Source: VRUE01 sp963817905
GTDB taxonomy: Bacteria; Actinomycetota; Thermoleophilia; Solirubrobacterales; 70-9
Direction of reading: 5' to 3'
Length of the DNA stretch: 64,000 bases
Assembly: GCA_963817905.1 (NCBI GenBank)
Contig: CAWFPS010000002.1
Span: forward strand, 930,001-994,000
The notes under the pieces: model-generated
What the model saw: the letters and a program-made list of their open reading frames with translations, nothing else
Database searches by the model: none
What the model was told of the DNA's origin: nothing
Part shown: positions 8,150 through 16,233 of the stretch, piece after piece
How positions within the stretch are numbered: the first letter of the stretch is position 1
How the letters are laid out: each line of letters begins with the position of its first letter
Program-made: the position numbers and the translations under genes

Positions 8150-8202
8150 CCGCCGACGGGCCGATACGTCAAGGCAGCCTTGACGTATCGGCCCGTCGGC
8201 GG
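8150..8202. repeat. Family H palindrome, copy 1
   Basis: Two perfect 26-bp arms (8150-8175 and 8177-8202) are separated by one base. The arm ends CCGATACGTCAAGGC. It lies between convergent gcvPB and the minus-strand secreted-protein gene. A second copy is at 12608-12654, where one C-G pair is replaced by T-A in both arms. Confidence 0.9.
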
Positions 8203-8219
8203 GTTGGGGGGCGAGTTGC

Positions 8220-8996
8220 CTAGCCCCTCTGCTTGCAGGTCTGCGTTACGGGAGCGGCGATCGTTTCGCCGTCTTTGTAGGTGAACGCGACGCGCGCCTT
8301 CAGCTTCTTGCTGCCGGGGCACTTGGCGCTGACCAGGCTGCGCTTCTTGCCCTTGGAGTTGAACTTCCTGCCGATGTTCAGGTTGAACTCGCGTATCGCG
8401 CCGCTGCCGCCGAAGAGGATCGGGAAATCGATTTCGAACCGCGTGCCGAAGCCTTCCTTCGTGCGCTTGGAGACGACCCCGGTGAAGATGTAGGCGGCGA
8501 CGGCCGGTTCGGTGGCGTAGGCGTATATGACCACGGTCGGCTTGCCGCCCTTCGGCACGCCGTTGAAGGCGAAGAGCTTCGCTGGGACCGGCAGCGCGGA
8601 CTGCCCGAAGAACGCCGCTGTGGCGACCGCTCGGCCCGAGCCGATCATTGCCTTTCCGCACAGTTTCTTGGCTTCTTCTTCGTTCTTCGCCGCCAGCGCT
8701 TTTTCGTTGCAGGTGGGCAGGCCCTTGGCGAAGTAGGTGCCGTTCTTGTCGAAGTCCATTACGGCCTTGGTCGCCGGGTTGAGGGTGCCAGCGGGGTCGC
8801 TGGTCATGGTCGCGATTTCGATCGAGGCTGGGCTCGGGGACTTCTTCGAGAGCTTCTTGGGCTTGATCTTCGCGTTGGCCGTCAGGGAGCTGCCGTCGCT
8901 CCCGGTGACGGTTCCGGCGACCGCGACCGAGGCCGTGATCGCGGCAATCGCGGCCACAGCCGCGCCGATTGCTGTTGGTGTGAAGCGTTTGCGCAT
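8220..8996 (-). CDS. Predicted secreted protein of unknown function
   Basis: A 258-residue protein. The start ATG 8996 is supported by GGAGGG about 10 bases upstream. The N-terminus MRKRFTPTAIGAAVAAIAAI, followed by TASVAVAGT, is a typical Sec signal peptide with probable cleavage after AVA-G. The mature part is lysine- and glycine-rich, has a few cysteines (PTCNEKA, KKLCGKA, KCPGSKK, TQTCKQ) that could form disulfides, and looks beta-rich. I recognise no domain. It follows ku and ligD on the same strand but shows no functional link to them. Confidence 0.7.
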   Translation of the reverse strand: MRKRFTPTAIGAAVAAIAAITASVAVAGTVTGSDGSSLTANAKIKPKKLSKKSPSPASIEIATMTSDPAGTLNPATKAVMDFDKNGTYFAKGLPTCNEKALAAKNEEEAKKLCGKAMIGSGRAVATAAFFGQSALPVPAKLFAFNGVPKGGKPTVVIYAYATEPAVAAYIFTGVVSKRTKEGFGTRFEIDFPILFGGSGAIREFNLNIGRKFNSKGKKRSLVSAKCPGSKKLKARVAFTYKDGETIAAPVTQTCKQRG

Positions 8997-9076
8997 GTTG
9001 GTTGATTCCCTCCGGAGTTGGTTGGCCCGACCCACCCTAGTCACATCCCTGGCCGCCGTGAAGGGGTGCGCTCCGC

Positions 9077-10015
9077 TCAGAGCTCGGGCAGCTTCTGCTT
9101 CAGCTTGAGGACCGGGGCGAAGAGGTCGCCGTGTTGCTCGACCCGCGTCAGGACGTCGCCCGCCTCGAAGACGAGTGAGCTGGCGTCATCGTTTTGGACC
9201 GCTGTTTCGACCTCCTCCCAGGTGATCGGGGTCGAGACGGTGGGCTGTTCGCGGGCGCGCAGGGAGTAGACGGCGATCGTCGTCTTGCGGCGGTGGTTCT
9301 GGGACCAGTCGACGAACACCTTTCCTTTGCGTTCGACCTTCTTCATTTTGGAGACGACGAGGTCCGGCGTTTGCTTCTCGAGTAGCTGGGCGATCGCCCG
9401 CGCGAAGGGTTTGGTCCCCTGGCCGCCGGCGTCGTCCCCCTCGTAGGTCACCGCGTCGTCGTTGAGCGGCGCGTAGACCTGCAACCCCTTCGAGCCCGAG
9501 GTCTTGGGGAAGCACTCGAGGCCGAAGTGGGCGAAGAGCTCGCGCAGGCGCAGCGCTACCCGACAGCAGGAGAGGATTTCGGCCGGGGGCCCCGGGTCGA
9601 GGTCGAAGGCCAGCACGGTGGGCCGGTCGGGCTCTTTGGCCAGCGAGAGCGAGGGGTGCAGCTCGATCGCCGCCAGCTGCGCCATCCAGACCAGGGTCGG
9701 GCGGTCTTCGCAGACGCAGAAGTCGATCATCCCGGCGCGCGGCCCGGCTTCCACCGCCGCCGTCTTCACCCAAGCGGGCCGGTGCTTGGGACAGCGCTTC
9801 TCGAAGAAGGCGGCATCGGTGTCATCGACGCCTTCGGGAAAGCGGCGCAGGGTCAACGCTCGCCCGGCGAGGTGGGGGACGATCGCCGGCGCAATCCGCG
9901 CGTAGTAGTCGATTACCTCGCCCTTGCTGAAACCGGTCGCCGGGTACAACACCTTGTCCACGTTGGTGAGCGTCAACTCACGCCCGTCGACCTCGACCTG
10001 GCGACCCTTGGCCAC
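9077..10015 (-). CDS. ligD: LigD-type DNA polymerase/primase domain protein (NHEJ)
   Basis: Stand-alone archaeo-eukaryotic primase-type polymerase domain of LigD, 312 residues, which fills ends during non-homologous end joining. The catalytic pair is in AFDLDPG (D138, D140); also visible are LYPATGFSKGEVIDYYARIA, the WMAQLAAIELHPSLS strand and SGSKGLQVYAPL. No ligase or nuclease domain is attached, so the ligase would be encoded elsewhere. GTG start. Downstream of ku on the same strand, separated by a family B inverted repeat. Confidence 0.9.
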   Translation of the reverse strand: MAKGRQVEVDGRELTLTNVDKVLYPATGFSKGEVIDYYARIAPAIVPHLAGRALTLRRFPEGVDDTDAAFFEKRCPKHRPAWVKTAAVEAGPRAGMIDFCVCEDRPTLVWMAQLAAIELHPSLSLAKEPDRPTVLAFDLDPGPPAEILSCCRVALRLRELFAHFGLECFPKTSGSKGLQVYAPLNDDAVTYEGDDAGGQGTKPFARAIAQLLEKQTPDLVVSKMKKVERKGKVFVDWSQNHRRKTTIAVYSLRAREQPTVSTPITWEEVETAVQNDDASSLVFEAGDVLTRVEQHGDLFAPVLKLKQKLPEL

Positions 10016-10024
10016 TGCTGGCTC

Positions 10025-10140
10025 AGGGACGATCCCGATAGGGGTGGAACGCCTTGTACTTTTTCGTCGGCTTCGCCCGCGCGCCGAGCGATCTCCGTCC
10101 CACGAAAAAGTTAAGTGGAACCCCTATCGGGATCGTCCCT
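10025..10140. repeat. Family B inverted repeat, copy 1 (ku 3' end)
   Basis: Perfect 20-bp arms at 10025-10044 and 10121-10140. The interior carries conserved CTTGTACTTTTT on one side and AAAAAGTTAAG on the other, with a second stem CTTTTTCGT/ACGAAAAAG. The right arm encodes the last codons and stop of ku (residues GRSR). The second copy is at 61269-61382, at the end of ftsY. Confidence 0.85.
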
Positions 10141-11011
10141 TTGAAGGCGTCTTGGACCGAGTACCGGACCGTTTTTTCGGCGCAGCCTTCTTTTTCGCCG
10201 GTTTCCGCTTCGGGGCCTTGCCCTTACTCTGCGCCACGGCGATGCTCTGCTCGAGCGCCGCCATCAGGTCGGGCGCCTTGGTCGCCACGCGCTCCTCGCC
10301 TTCGGGCGCGCTGACGATCTCCTCGCCGGCGGCCTTGCGTTCGATCATCGCCAGCAGCTCCTCGCGGTACTCGTCGCGGTAGGCGGTGGGGTCGAAGCTG
10401 CGGGTCAGCGACTCGATCAGCTGCTCGGCCATCTCGACCTCGCGCTTGGCGACCTTCGGCTTCTCGGCAGGCAGGACGTCCTCGAGCTCCGATGGCGGCA
10501 CGACCTCGTCGGCGAAGCGCATCGTGGTCAGGGTGAGCACGCCGTCGCCGGGGCGGATCGCGGCCAGGTGCTCCTTGTTGCGGAAGACGAAGCGGGCGAT
10601 CGCCACCTTGCCCGACTCCTCCATCGCCCGGGCCAGCAGCGAGTAGGCCCTCTCGGCACCCTCCGCCGGACCGAGGTAGTAGGGGCTGTCGAAGTAGATC
10701 GGGTCGATCTCGGCGATCTCGACGAAGTCCTGCACCTCGATCGCCCGCGTCTTCTTCGGGTCGAGCGAGGCCATCTCCTCTTTGCCGATCGGGACGTAGC
10801 GGTCCTTGGTGATCTCGAACGCCTTGACGATCTGCTCGTAGGGCACCTCTTCGTCGGTCCCTTCGGCGACGCGGCGGTGGCGGATGCGGGCGCCGTCGGA
10901 CTCGCGAATCTCGCGCAGCGAGATCCCGCGCCGGGCCACCGCGCTGTAGAGCTTGACGGGCACGTTGAGCAGCCCGAAGCTGATCGAGCCGCTCCAGATA
11001 GCTCTAGCCAT
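10124..11011 (-). CDS. ku: Ku protein, DNA end-binding (NHEJ)
   Basis: Bacterial Ku homodimer ring that binds double-strand ends and recruits LigD. 295 residues. The core starts MARAIWSGSISFGLLNVPVK and includes YLGPAEGAERAYSLLARAM and IARFVFRNKEHLAAIRP. A lysine-rich tail follows (KGKAPKRKPAKKKAAPKKR), as in other Ku proteins that bind DNA through the C-terminus. AAAGGTG seven bases before ATG 11011 supports the start. The final GRSR-stop is encoded by an arm of the family B repeat. Confidence 0.95.
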   Translation of the reverse strand: MARAIWSGSISFGLLNVPVKLYSAVARRGISLREIRESDGARIRHRRVAEGTDEEVPYEQIVKAFEITKDRYVPIGKEEMASLDPKKTRAIEVQDFVEIAEIDPIYFDSPYYLGPAEGAERAYSLLARAMEESGKVAIARFVFRNKEHLAAIRPGDGVLTLTTMRFADEVVPPSELEDVLPAEKPKVAKREVEMAEQLIESLTRSFDPTAYRDEYREELLAMIERKAAGEEIVSAPEGEERVATKAPDLMAALEQSIAVAQSKGKAPKRKPAKKKAAPKKRSGTRSKTPSKGRSR

Positions 11012-11109
11012 CGGCGTTCACCTTTCCGATTCTTCCAGCCGCCCACCCCCGCTGACAAGCCCAACTCCACCGCGAGAGCCATCTTGCGCCCACCACCCCA
11101 CCCCCAATG

Positions 11110-11155
11110 CGTGCCTGACTTTTTGCCTCCATACGGGAGGGAAAAGTCAGGCACG
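11110..11155. repeat. C-like inverted repeat (ku-fetA divergent region)
   Basis: Perfect 14-bp arms (11110-11123, 11142-11155) starting CGTGCCTGACTTTT. The loop holds CCTCC-ATAC-GGGAGG, like the CNATANGG centre of family C. It lies between the divergent ku and fetA starts, so it may be part of their promoter region. Confidence 0.75.
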
Positions 11156-11166
11156 TCCATTTGGTT

Positions 11167-11172
11167 CAGGAT
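11167..11172 (+). promoter_or_regulatory. -10 element of fetA (leaderless)
   Basis: CAGGAT ends 6 bases before GTG 11179, matching the window-wide spacing. Confidence 0.4.
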
Positions 11173-11178
11173 GCGCGG

Positions 11179-11835
11179 GTGCTATTTGAGCTGTGGGACG
11201 TCAGCCTTGAGCGCGGCGAGCGCCGGGTGCTCGACTCGGCCAGCGCCACGATTCCGTTGGGCTCGACAGCGATTGTCGGGCCCTCCGGGGCGGGAAAGTC
11301 GACGCTGTTGCGGCTACTGAACCGGCTCGCCGATCCCGACACCGGGACCGTCTCCTACCGCGATCGCCCGCTCGACCAGTACGACCCGCTGGCCCTGCGT
11401 CGCGAGGTCTCGCTGGTGCCGCAGCTGCCGGCGCTTCTGGAAGGGACGGTCGAGTCGAACCTCGCCTATGCGGCCGGCCTTGCCGGCAAGTCACTCGATG
11501 CCTCCCGCTGCCTGCGCCTCGCCGGTCTCGATCCCGATTTCGCCGGCCGCGACGTCACCGAGCTCTCGGTCGGCGAGCAGCAGCGGGCGATGCTGGCGCG
11601 CGCGCTCGCCCAGGAGCCGGCCGTGCTGCTGCTCGACGAGCCGACCTCGGCGCTGGACCCAGCAGCCCGCGACTCGATCGAGGCCACGCTTGCCGAGCTG
11701 CGCCGCGCCCTCGATATCTCGGTCGTCCTGGTCAGCCACGACCCCGAGCAGGCGCAGCGGCTGGGCGAGTGGGTGGTGCGGCTCGAGGCCGGCAGGGTGG
11801 TCGAGTGCGGATCCCCGGCGGAGGTTTTGGGGTGA
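11179..11835 (+). CDS. fetA: ABC transporter ATPase, FetA/YbbL-like
   Basis: ATP-binding subunit of a FetAB-type exporter, 218 residues (E. coli FetA is about 225). Walker A is GPSGAGKST, the signature is LSVGEQQRAMLARAL, Walker B is VLLLDEPTSALDP and the switch histidine is in VLVSHDPEQA. The start GTG 11179 is preferred over TTG 11161 because of the -10 six bases upstream. GTGA overlap with the permease gene indicates a two-gene operon. Iron export is the known E. coli role; the substrate here is inferred. Confidence 0.85.
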   Translation: MLFELWDVSLERGERRVLDSASATIPLGSTAIVGPSGAGKSTLLRLLNRLADPDTGTVSYRDRPLDQYDPLALRREVSLVPQLPALLEGTVESNLAYAAGLAGKSLDASRCLRLAGLDPDFAGRDVTELSVGEQQRAMLARALAQEPAVLLLDEPTSALDPAARDSIEATLAELRRALDISVVLVSHDPEQAQRLGEWVVRLEAGRVVECGSPAEVLG

Positions 11836-12599
11836 GCAGCTCGATCCACCTCAGCCCCGGCCAGGTCGCCGCCTCGCTCACCCTGGTCGCGCTCGCGGCC
11901 GCGATCTCCTTTTGGCAGAAGGCCGATCTCGAGCGCGACATCGGCGTCGCCACGGTGCGCTCCTTCATCCAGCTGACGGCGATCGGCTACGCGATCAAGA
12001 TCATCTTCGAGGCCGACACGCTCTGGCTCGTCTTCGGCCTGCTGGCGGTGATGGTCGTCTTCGGGGCGCTCACCGCGCGCAGCCGGGCGAAGAAGGTCCC
12101 GGACGCCTTCTGGCCGCTGCTGGTGGCGTTGGCGCTGGCGGGCGGGACGACGCTCGGGCTCGTCGTTGCCCTCGGGGTCTTCGAACCGACCGCCCGCTAC
12201 CTCGTCCCCGTCGGCGGCATGGTGATCGGCAACGCGATGACCGCCTCCGCCGTCGCCCTCAACCGGCTCGGCGACGAGATGGTGGACTCGCGCGCCAAGA
12301 TCGAGGCGACCCTGGCGCTCGGAGCGACCGCACAGGAGGCGGCGCGGCCGTTCGTCCGCCGCGCCCTGCGCTCGGGGATGATCACCCTGGTCGACTCGAC
12401 CAAGACCACAGGCCTGATCTTCTTCCCCGGCACGATGGTCGGCATGCTGCTCGCCGGCGCCAATCCCACCGACGCCGTCCGCCTGCAGCTGATCCTCCTC
12501 TACGCCCTGCTGGGCAGCGTCTCCATAGCCGCCCTCGCCGCCACCGCCCTGGCCCACCGAAACTTCTTCACCCCCGCCGCACAGCTCCGCGAGCCCTAA
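11832..12599 (+). CDS. fetB: ABC transporter permease, FetB/YbbM (UPF0014) family
   Basis: Membrane subunit paired with FetA, 255 residues with about seven hydrophobic segments. The conserved UPF0014 features are AVALNRLGDEM, IEATLALGATAQEA, ALRSGMITLVDSTKTTGLIF and PGTMVGMLLAGANP. Start GTG 11832 overlaps the fetA stop by 4 bp. The last ~80 bases use unusually many A-ending codons next to the palindrome that follows. Confidence 0.88.
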   Translation: MSSSIHLSPGQVAASLTLVALAAAISFWQKADLERDIGVATVRSFIQLTAIGYAIKIIFEADTLWLVFGLLAVMVVFGALTARSRAKKVPDAFWPLLVALALAGGTTLGLVVALGVFEPTARYLVPVGGMVIGNAMTASAVALNRLGDEMVDSRAKIEATLALGATAQEAARPFVRRALRSGMITLVDSTKTTGLIFFPGTMVGMLLAGANPTDAVRLQLILLYALLGSVSIAALAATALAHRNFFTPAAQLREP

Positions 12600-12607
12600 C
12601 CACGGGG

Positions 12608-12654
12608 CCGATGGGCCGATACGTCAAGGCATCCTTGACGTATCGGCCCATCGG
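12608..12654. repeat. Family H palindrome, copy 2
   Basis: Perfect 22-bp arms (12608-12629, 12633-12654) around a 3-base centre. They match the copy at 8150-8202 except for a compensated C-G to T-A change (GACGGG to GATGGG). Located between co-directional fetB and the MFS gene. Confidence 0.9.
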
Positions 12655-12671
12655 CGGGTGTTGTGCGGGCT

Positions 12672-12677
12672 TACACT
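12672..12677 (+). promoter_or_regulatory. -10 element of the MFS transporter gene (leaderless)
   Basis: TACACT ends 6 bases before GTG 12684. Confidence 0.5.
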
Positions 12678-12683
12678 CGCTTG

Positions 12684-14306
12684 GTGGCTCGGCGGCAGCG
12701 GCTGACCCTGGTGGTGACGATCCTGGGCTCTACGGTGGTCTTCCTCGATTCGACCGTGGTCAACGTGGCCTTGCCGGCGATTGCCGATGGGCTCGACGCG
12801 GGGCTGGCCGGACAGCAGTGGGTGGTCGAGGCCTACATGCTCACCCTGGTCTCGCTGCTGCTTGTCGGCGGCTCGCTGGGCGACCAGTTTGGCCGGCGGC
12901 GGATGTTCGTCGTCGGCCTGGTGGCCTTCGGCGCCTGCTCGGCGCTCTGCGCGGTTGCGCCCACGGTCGAGTTCCTGATCGCCGCCCGCGCCCTGCAGGG
13001 GATCGCCGGGGCGCTGCTGGTGCCCGGATCGCTGGCGATCGTCGCGGCGACCTTCGAGGGCGCGGCGCGCGGCAAGGCGGTGGGGACCTGGACCGCCTGG
13101 ACCGGGATCGCGACCGTGATCGGTCCGGCTGGGGGAGGGGCGCTGGTCGGCCTCACCTCCTGGCGCTCGATCTTCTGGGTCAACCTGCCGCTGATCGCCG
13201 GGACGGTGGCACTGACCCTGCACACGGTTGAGGAGAGCCGCGACCCCGACGCCTTCCGCGGGATCGACTGGACCGGCATCGGCCTCTCAGCCGCCGGGCT
13301 CGGCGGTCCCGTCTTCGCCCTGATCGAGCAGCCGACTCGCGGCTGGGGCGATCCGATGGTCTGGGTTCCCCTCGTTGCCGGTATCGCCTGCTTCGCCCTC
13401 TTCGTCCGTCATGAGATGCGCGCCCGCCACCCGATGCTCGACCTCGACCTGTTCCGGATTCGTAACTTCGCCGTCGCCAACTTGACCACGCTCTCGACCT
13501 ACGCCGGGCTGATCGGCGGTCTCTTCTTCGTCGGGCTCTACCTCCAGCAGGTGGCGGGCTACTCCCCGGTCGAGGCCGGACTGGCGACGACCCCGATCTC
13601 GCTGGTCCTCTTCTTCCTCTCGCCGCGCTGGGGAAAACTGGCTTCCGGCACCGGGCCGCGCCTGCCGATGACGATCGGCCCGCTCGTCGGCGGCCTCGGC
13701 CTGTTGCTGATGCTGCGAATCGGCTCCGGCGCCGACTACGTCACCGAGGTCCTGCCCGCAATCCTCGTCTTCGGCCTGGGCCTCTCCGCCACGGTCGCGC
13801 CGCTGACCGCCACGGTTCTCGATTCAGTCGATGAACGCCACGTCGGCATCGCCTCCGGGGTCAACAACGGCGTCGCCCGGGTCGCCGGCCTGCTGGCGAT
13901 CGCCGTACTCGGCGCCGTGATCTCCGCCTACTTCGGCTCGGCCCTCGACAGCAACCTGGGCAACCGCCCACTCGGCCCCCGCGCCAGCCACACCGTCACC
14001 GAGGCCAAGGCTCAACCCCTGGCGGTGCCAAAAACCAGCAAGTTCCCCCCGGCCCAGGCAACCCGCCTCAGCACCGCCTCAGCCGACGCCTCCACCTCCG
14101 CCTTCCACCTCGGCATCGGCATAGCCGGCATCCTGATGATCGTGGGCGGCGCGGTCTCGGGCTTCGGCATAGAGAACCCCCGCCAGAGAAGAGAAGCTAT
14201 TCCAAGCAGGGGCTCTGCCCAAGCCGGCGAGTGCGGCCACGGAGCCGACGCCGACTGCTCCGAACCAGAGCTCCACCCAGAAGCCCCCGCCGTCGAACCG
14301 GCTTGA
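12684..14306 (+). CDS. MFS drug exporter, DHA2 (14-helix) family
   Basis: Inner-membrane proton-coupled exporter of about 540 residues. DHA2 signatures are FLDSTVVNVALPAI in helix 1, the loop GSLGDQFGRRRMF, ARALQGIAGALLVPGSLAI and GPAGGGALVGLTSWRSIFWVN (motif C). About 14 hydrophobic segments can be counted. GTG 12684 is chosen over GTG 12663 because of TACACT six bases before it. The C-terminal ~45 residues after the last helix are polar and low-complexity, ending next to the family D repeat. The substrate cannot be read from sequence. Confidence 0.88.
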   Translation: MARRQRLTLVVTILGSTVVFLDSTVVNVALPAIADGLDAGLAGQQWVVEAYMLTLVSLLLVGGSLGDQFGRRRMFVVGLVAFGACSALCAVAPTVEFLIAARALQGIAGALLVPGSLAIVAATFEGAARGKAVGTWTAWTGIATVIGPAGGGALVGLTSWRSIFWVNLPLIAGTVALTLHTVEESRDPDAFRGIDWTGIGLSAAGLGGPVFALIEQPTRGWGDPMVWVPLVAGIACFALFVRHEMRARHPMLDLDLFRIRNFAVANLTTLSTYAGLIGGLFFVGLYLQQVAGYSPVEAGLATTPISLVLFFLSPRWGKLASGTGPRLPMTIGPLVGGLGLLLMLRIGSGADYVTEVLPAILVFGLGLSATVAPLTATVLDSVDERHVGIASGVNNGVARVAGLLAIAVLGAVISAYFGSALDSNLGNRPLGPRASHTVTEAKAQPLAVPKTSKFPPAQATRLSTASADASTSAFHLGIGIAGILMIVGGAVSGFGIENPRQRREAIPSRGSAQAGECGHGADADCSEPELHPEAPAVEPA

Positions 14307-14307
14307 A

Positions 14308-14410
14308 CGAGCAAGAGGAGGGTGCCTCTCTCGAACGGGCGGATACTCAAAGTGTCGCCCTTATTAAGGCGACACTTGGACGGGCGAGAGAGGCACCCCC
14401 CTCTTGCTCG
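14308..14410. repeat. Family D nested inverted repeat
   Basis: Outer arms of 26 bp with one mismatch (14308-14333, 14385-14410) begin CGAGCAAGAGG. An inner perfect 10-bp stem AAGTGTCGCC/GGCGACACTT (14350-14359, 14368-14377) has loop CTTATTAA. It lies just before the trpS -10. Only one copy is in the window. Confidence 0.85.
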
Positions 14411-14416
14411 CTGAAA

Positions 14417-14422
14417 TAGGCT
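14417..14422 (+). promoter_or_regulatory. -10 element of trpS (leaderless)
   Basis: TAGGCT ends 7 bases before GTG 14430 and immediately follows the family D repeat. Confidence 0.55.
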
Positions 14423-14429
14423 CTCGCCC

Positions 14430-15431
14430 GTGAGCGCCCCGATCGTCTTCTCCGGCATCCAGCCCACCGGCCGCAAGCACCTCGGCAACTACATCGGCGC
14501 GATCCGCCAGTACGTCGAGGGCCAGGACCGCGGCGCCCCGGCGATCTTCTGCATCGTCGACCTGCACGCGATCTCGGTCACCTTCGACCCGGCCGAACTG
14601 CGCGAGCGGCTCTACGACACGACCGCGATCCTGCTCGCCGCCGGCCTCGACCCCGAGCGCTGCATCTTCTTCCGCCAGTCCGACGTGCGCGAGCACAGCG
14701 AGCTGACCTGGCTGCTCTCCGCCGTCACCTCCCACGGCGACCTCAACCGCATGCACCAGTTCAAGGAGAAGTCGGGCAAGCAGCGCGAGCTGGCCTCGGC
14801 GGCGCTCTTCTTCTACCCGGTGCTGATGGCCGCCGACGTGCTCGCCTACCGGGCGACAGAGGTGCCCGTCGGCGACGACCAGCGCCAGCATGTCGAGCTG
14901 ATGCGCGAGGTCGCCCGCCGCTTCAACGAGCGCTTCGGCGAGACCGTGGTCGTGCCGGAGATGCGCATTCCCGAGGTCGGCGCGCGGATCATGGACCTAC
15001 AGGAGCCGGAGCGGAAGATGTCGACCACCGGCGGCACCGAGAACGGCACCGTGCTCGTCCTCGACGAGCCGGCGGCGATCCGCAAGAAGTTCGGCAGCGC
15101 CGTCACCGACTCCGGCCGCGAGGTGCACCGGGCGCCCGACAAGGCCGGGATCTCCAACCTGATCGACATCTACGCGGTCGCCCGCGGGATCGAGCCGGAG
15201 GCGGTCGAGGCCGAGTTCGAGGGCGCCGGCTACGGCGACTTCAAGAAGAGCGTGGCCGAGGCGGTCGTCGATTACCTCGCCCCGGTCCGCGAGCGCTACG
15301 CCGAGCTGCGCGCCGATGAGGCCGCCCTCGAGGCGACCCTTGCCGCCGGCGCCGAGAAGGCCCGCGCGATCGCCGCGCCGACCGTGGCCGAGGTTCGCGA
15401 GCGCATGGGCTTCGGCCCGCCCCACCCCTAG
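14430..15431 (+). CDS. trpS: Tryptophanyl-tRNA synthetase
   Basis: Class I aminoacyl-tRNA synthetase that charges tRNA-Trp; 333 residues is typical. The HIGH-equivalent is in GIQPTGRKHLGNYIGAI, and DVLAYRATEVPVGDDQRQHV is the TrpRS family motif. The KMSKS loop reads RKMSTT, so the second lysine is replaced by threonine. Start GTG 14430 has TAGGCT seven bases upstream. Followed by scpA after 70 bases, which contain a weak 7-bp inverted repeat GCGCATC/GATGCGC. Confidence 0.95.
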   Translation: MSAPIVFSGIQPTGRKHLGNYIGAIRQYVEGQDRGAPAIFCIVDLHAISVTFDPAELRERLYDTTAILLAAGLDPERCIFFRQSDVREHSELTWLLSAVTSHGDLNRMHQFKEKSGKQRELASAALFFYPVLMAADVLAYRATEVPVGDDQRQHVELMREVARRFNERFGETVVVPEMRIPEVGARIMDLQEPERKMSTTGGTENGTVLVLDEPAAIRKKFGSAVTDSGREVHRAPDKAGISNLIDIYAVARGIEPEAVEAEFEGAGYGDFKKSVAEAVVDYLAPVRERYAELRADEAALEATLAAGAEKARAIAAPTVAEVRERMGFGPPHP

Positions 15432-15489
15432 CCACGCGCATCCGGTTCGGTTCTATCTGCCCCGAGACCTGATGCGCCTGACGGGCAAC

Positions 15490-15495
15490 TAGGCT
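15490..15495 (+). promoter_or_regulatory. -10 element of scpA (leaderless)
   Basis: TAGGCT ends 6 bases before GTG 15502, one of the clearest examples of the pattern. Confidence 0.55.
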
Positions 15496-15501
15496 TAGCC
15501 G

Positions 15502-16233
15502 GTGACCGTCGCCGAGTTGGACCTCGACCTCGATGTCTTCGCCGGTCCCTTCGACCTGCTGATGGCGGTCGTGCTGCGCGAGGAGGTCAGCCTGCTCGAG
15601 GTCGAGCTGGCCGAGGTGATCGTCGCCTACGTCGAGCACCTCGAGCGCGAGGGAGAGCTGGAGCTCGAGGTGGCGACCGAGTTCCTCGTCCTGATCGCCT
15701 CGCTGCTGGAGCTGAAGTCGCGCCTGCTGCTGCCCGGCGAAGAGGAGGGGCTCGAGGACGTCACCCCCGAGGAGGCGGTCGAGGAGCTTCTCGCCCGGAT
15801 GCTCGAGTACCGCCGCTACCGCGATGCCGCCGCCGTGCTCGAGCGGCGCTTCGAGGCCGCTCGCGGCTACCTCTACCGCTCGGCGCCGCTGCCGCCCGAG
15901 CTGCGCAAGGTCGCGCTCGAGGCCGCCACCGCGGTCTATGACCCGGAACGCCTCGTCGCCGCTCTCGGCGACCTGCTGACCGAGCCGCCCGAACTCAACC
16001 TCGACCACATCCGCCCGACCGTCTCGCTGCAGAAGCGGCTCGGCGCCCTGCGCGAGGCGCTGCGCGCTCACGCCAGCATCGATTTCGACGAGCAGTTCGG
16101 CGGCGAGGACCGGCTCACCCAGGCAGTCACCCTCTTCGCCCTGCTCGAGATGTACCGCAAAGGTGAGGCGACCTGGGAGCAGGCGAAACCCTTCGGCCCG
16201 ATCGAGATCCACGCCCGGGAGACGGCACCATGA
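15502..16233 (+). CDS. scpA: Segregation and condensation protein A
   Basis: Kleisin subunit that bridges SMC heads. 243 residues. N-terminal FAGPFDLLMAVVLREEVSLL is the ScpA SMC-neck-binding region, and ATEFLVLIASLLELKSRLLLP the second helix block. The C-terminal winged-helix region (VTLFALLEMYRKGEATWEQ) is present. The stop at 16231 touches the family C repeat that leads into scpB. The SMC encoded at 56.2 kb is unusually short, which makes this partner relevant. Confidence 0.93.
   Translation: MTVAELDLDLDVFAGPFDLLMAVVLREEVSLLEVELAEVIVAYVEHLEREGELELEVATEFLVLIASLLELKSRLLLPGEEEGLEDVTPEEAVEELLARMLEYRRYRDAAAVLERRFEAARGYLYRSAPLPPELRKVALEAATAVYDPERLVAALGDLLTEPPELNLDHIRPTVSLQKRLGALREALRAHASIDFDEQFGGEDRLTQAVTLFALLEMYRKGEATWEQAKPFGPIEIHARETAP

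Noticed and set aside
8150..8202. Inverted repeats as ordinary intrinsic terminators
   Set aside because: No T-run follows the stems, several lie inside coding sequences or supply ribosome binding sites, and interiors are conserved. Some may still affect termination.
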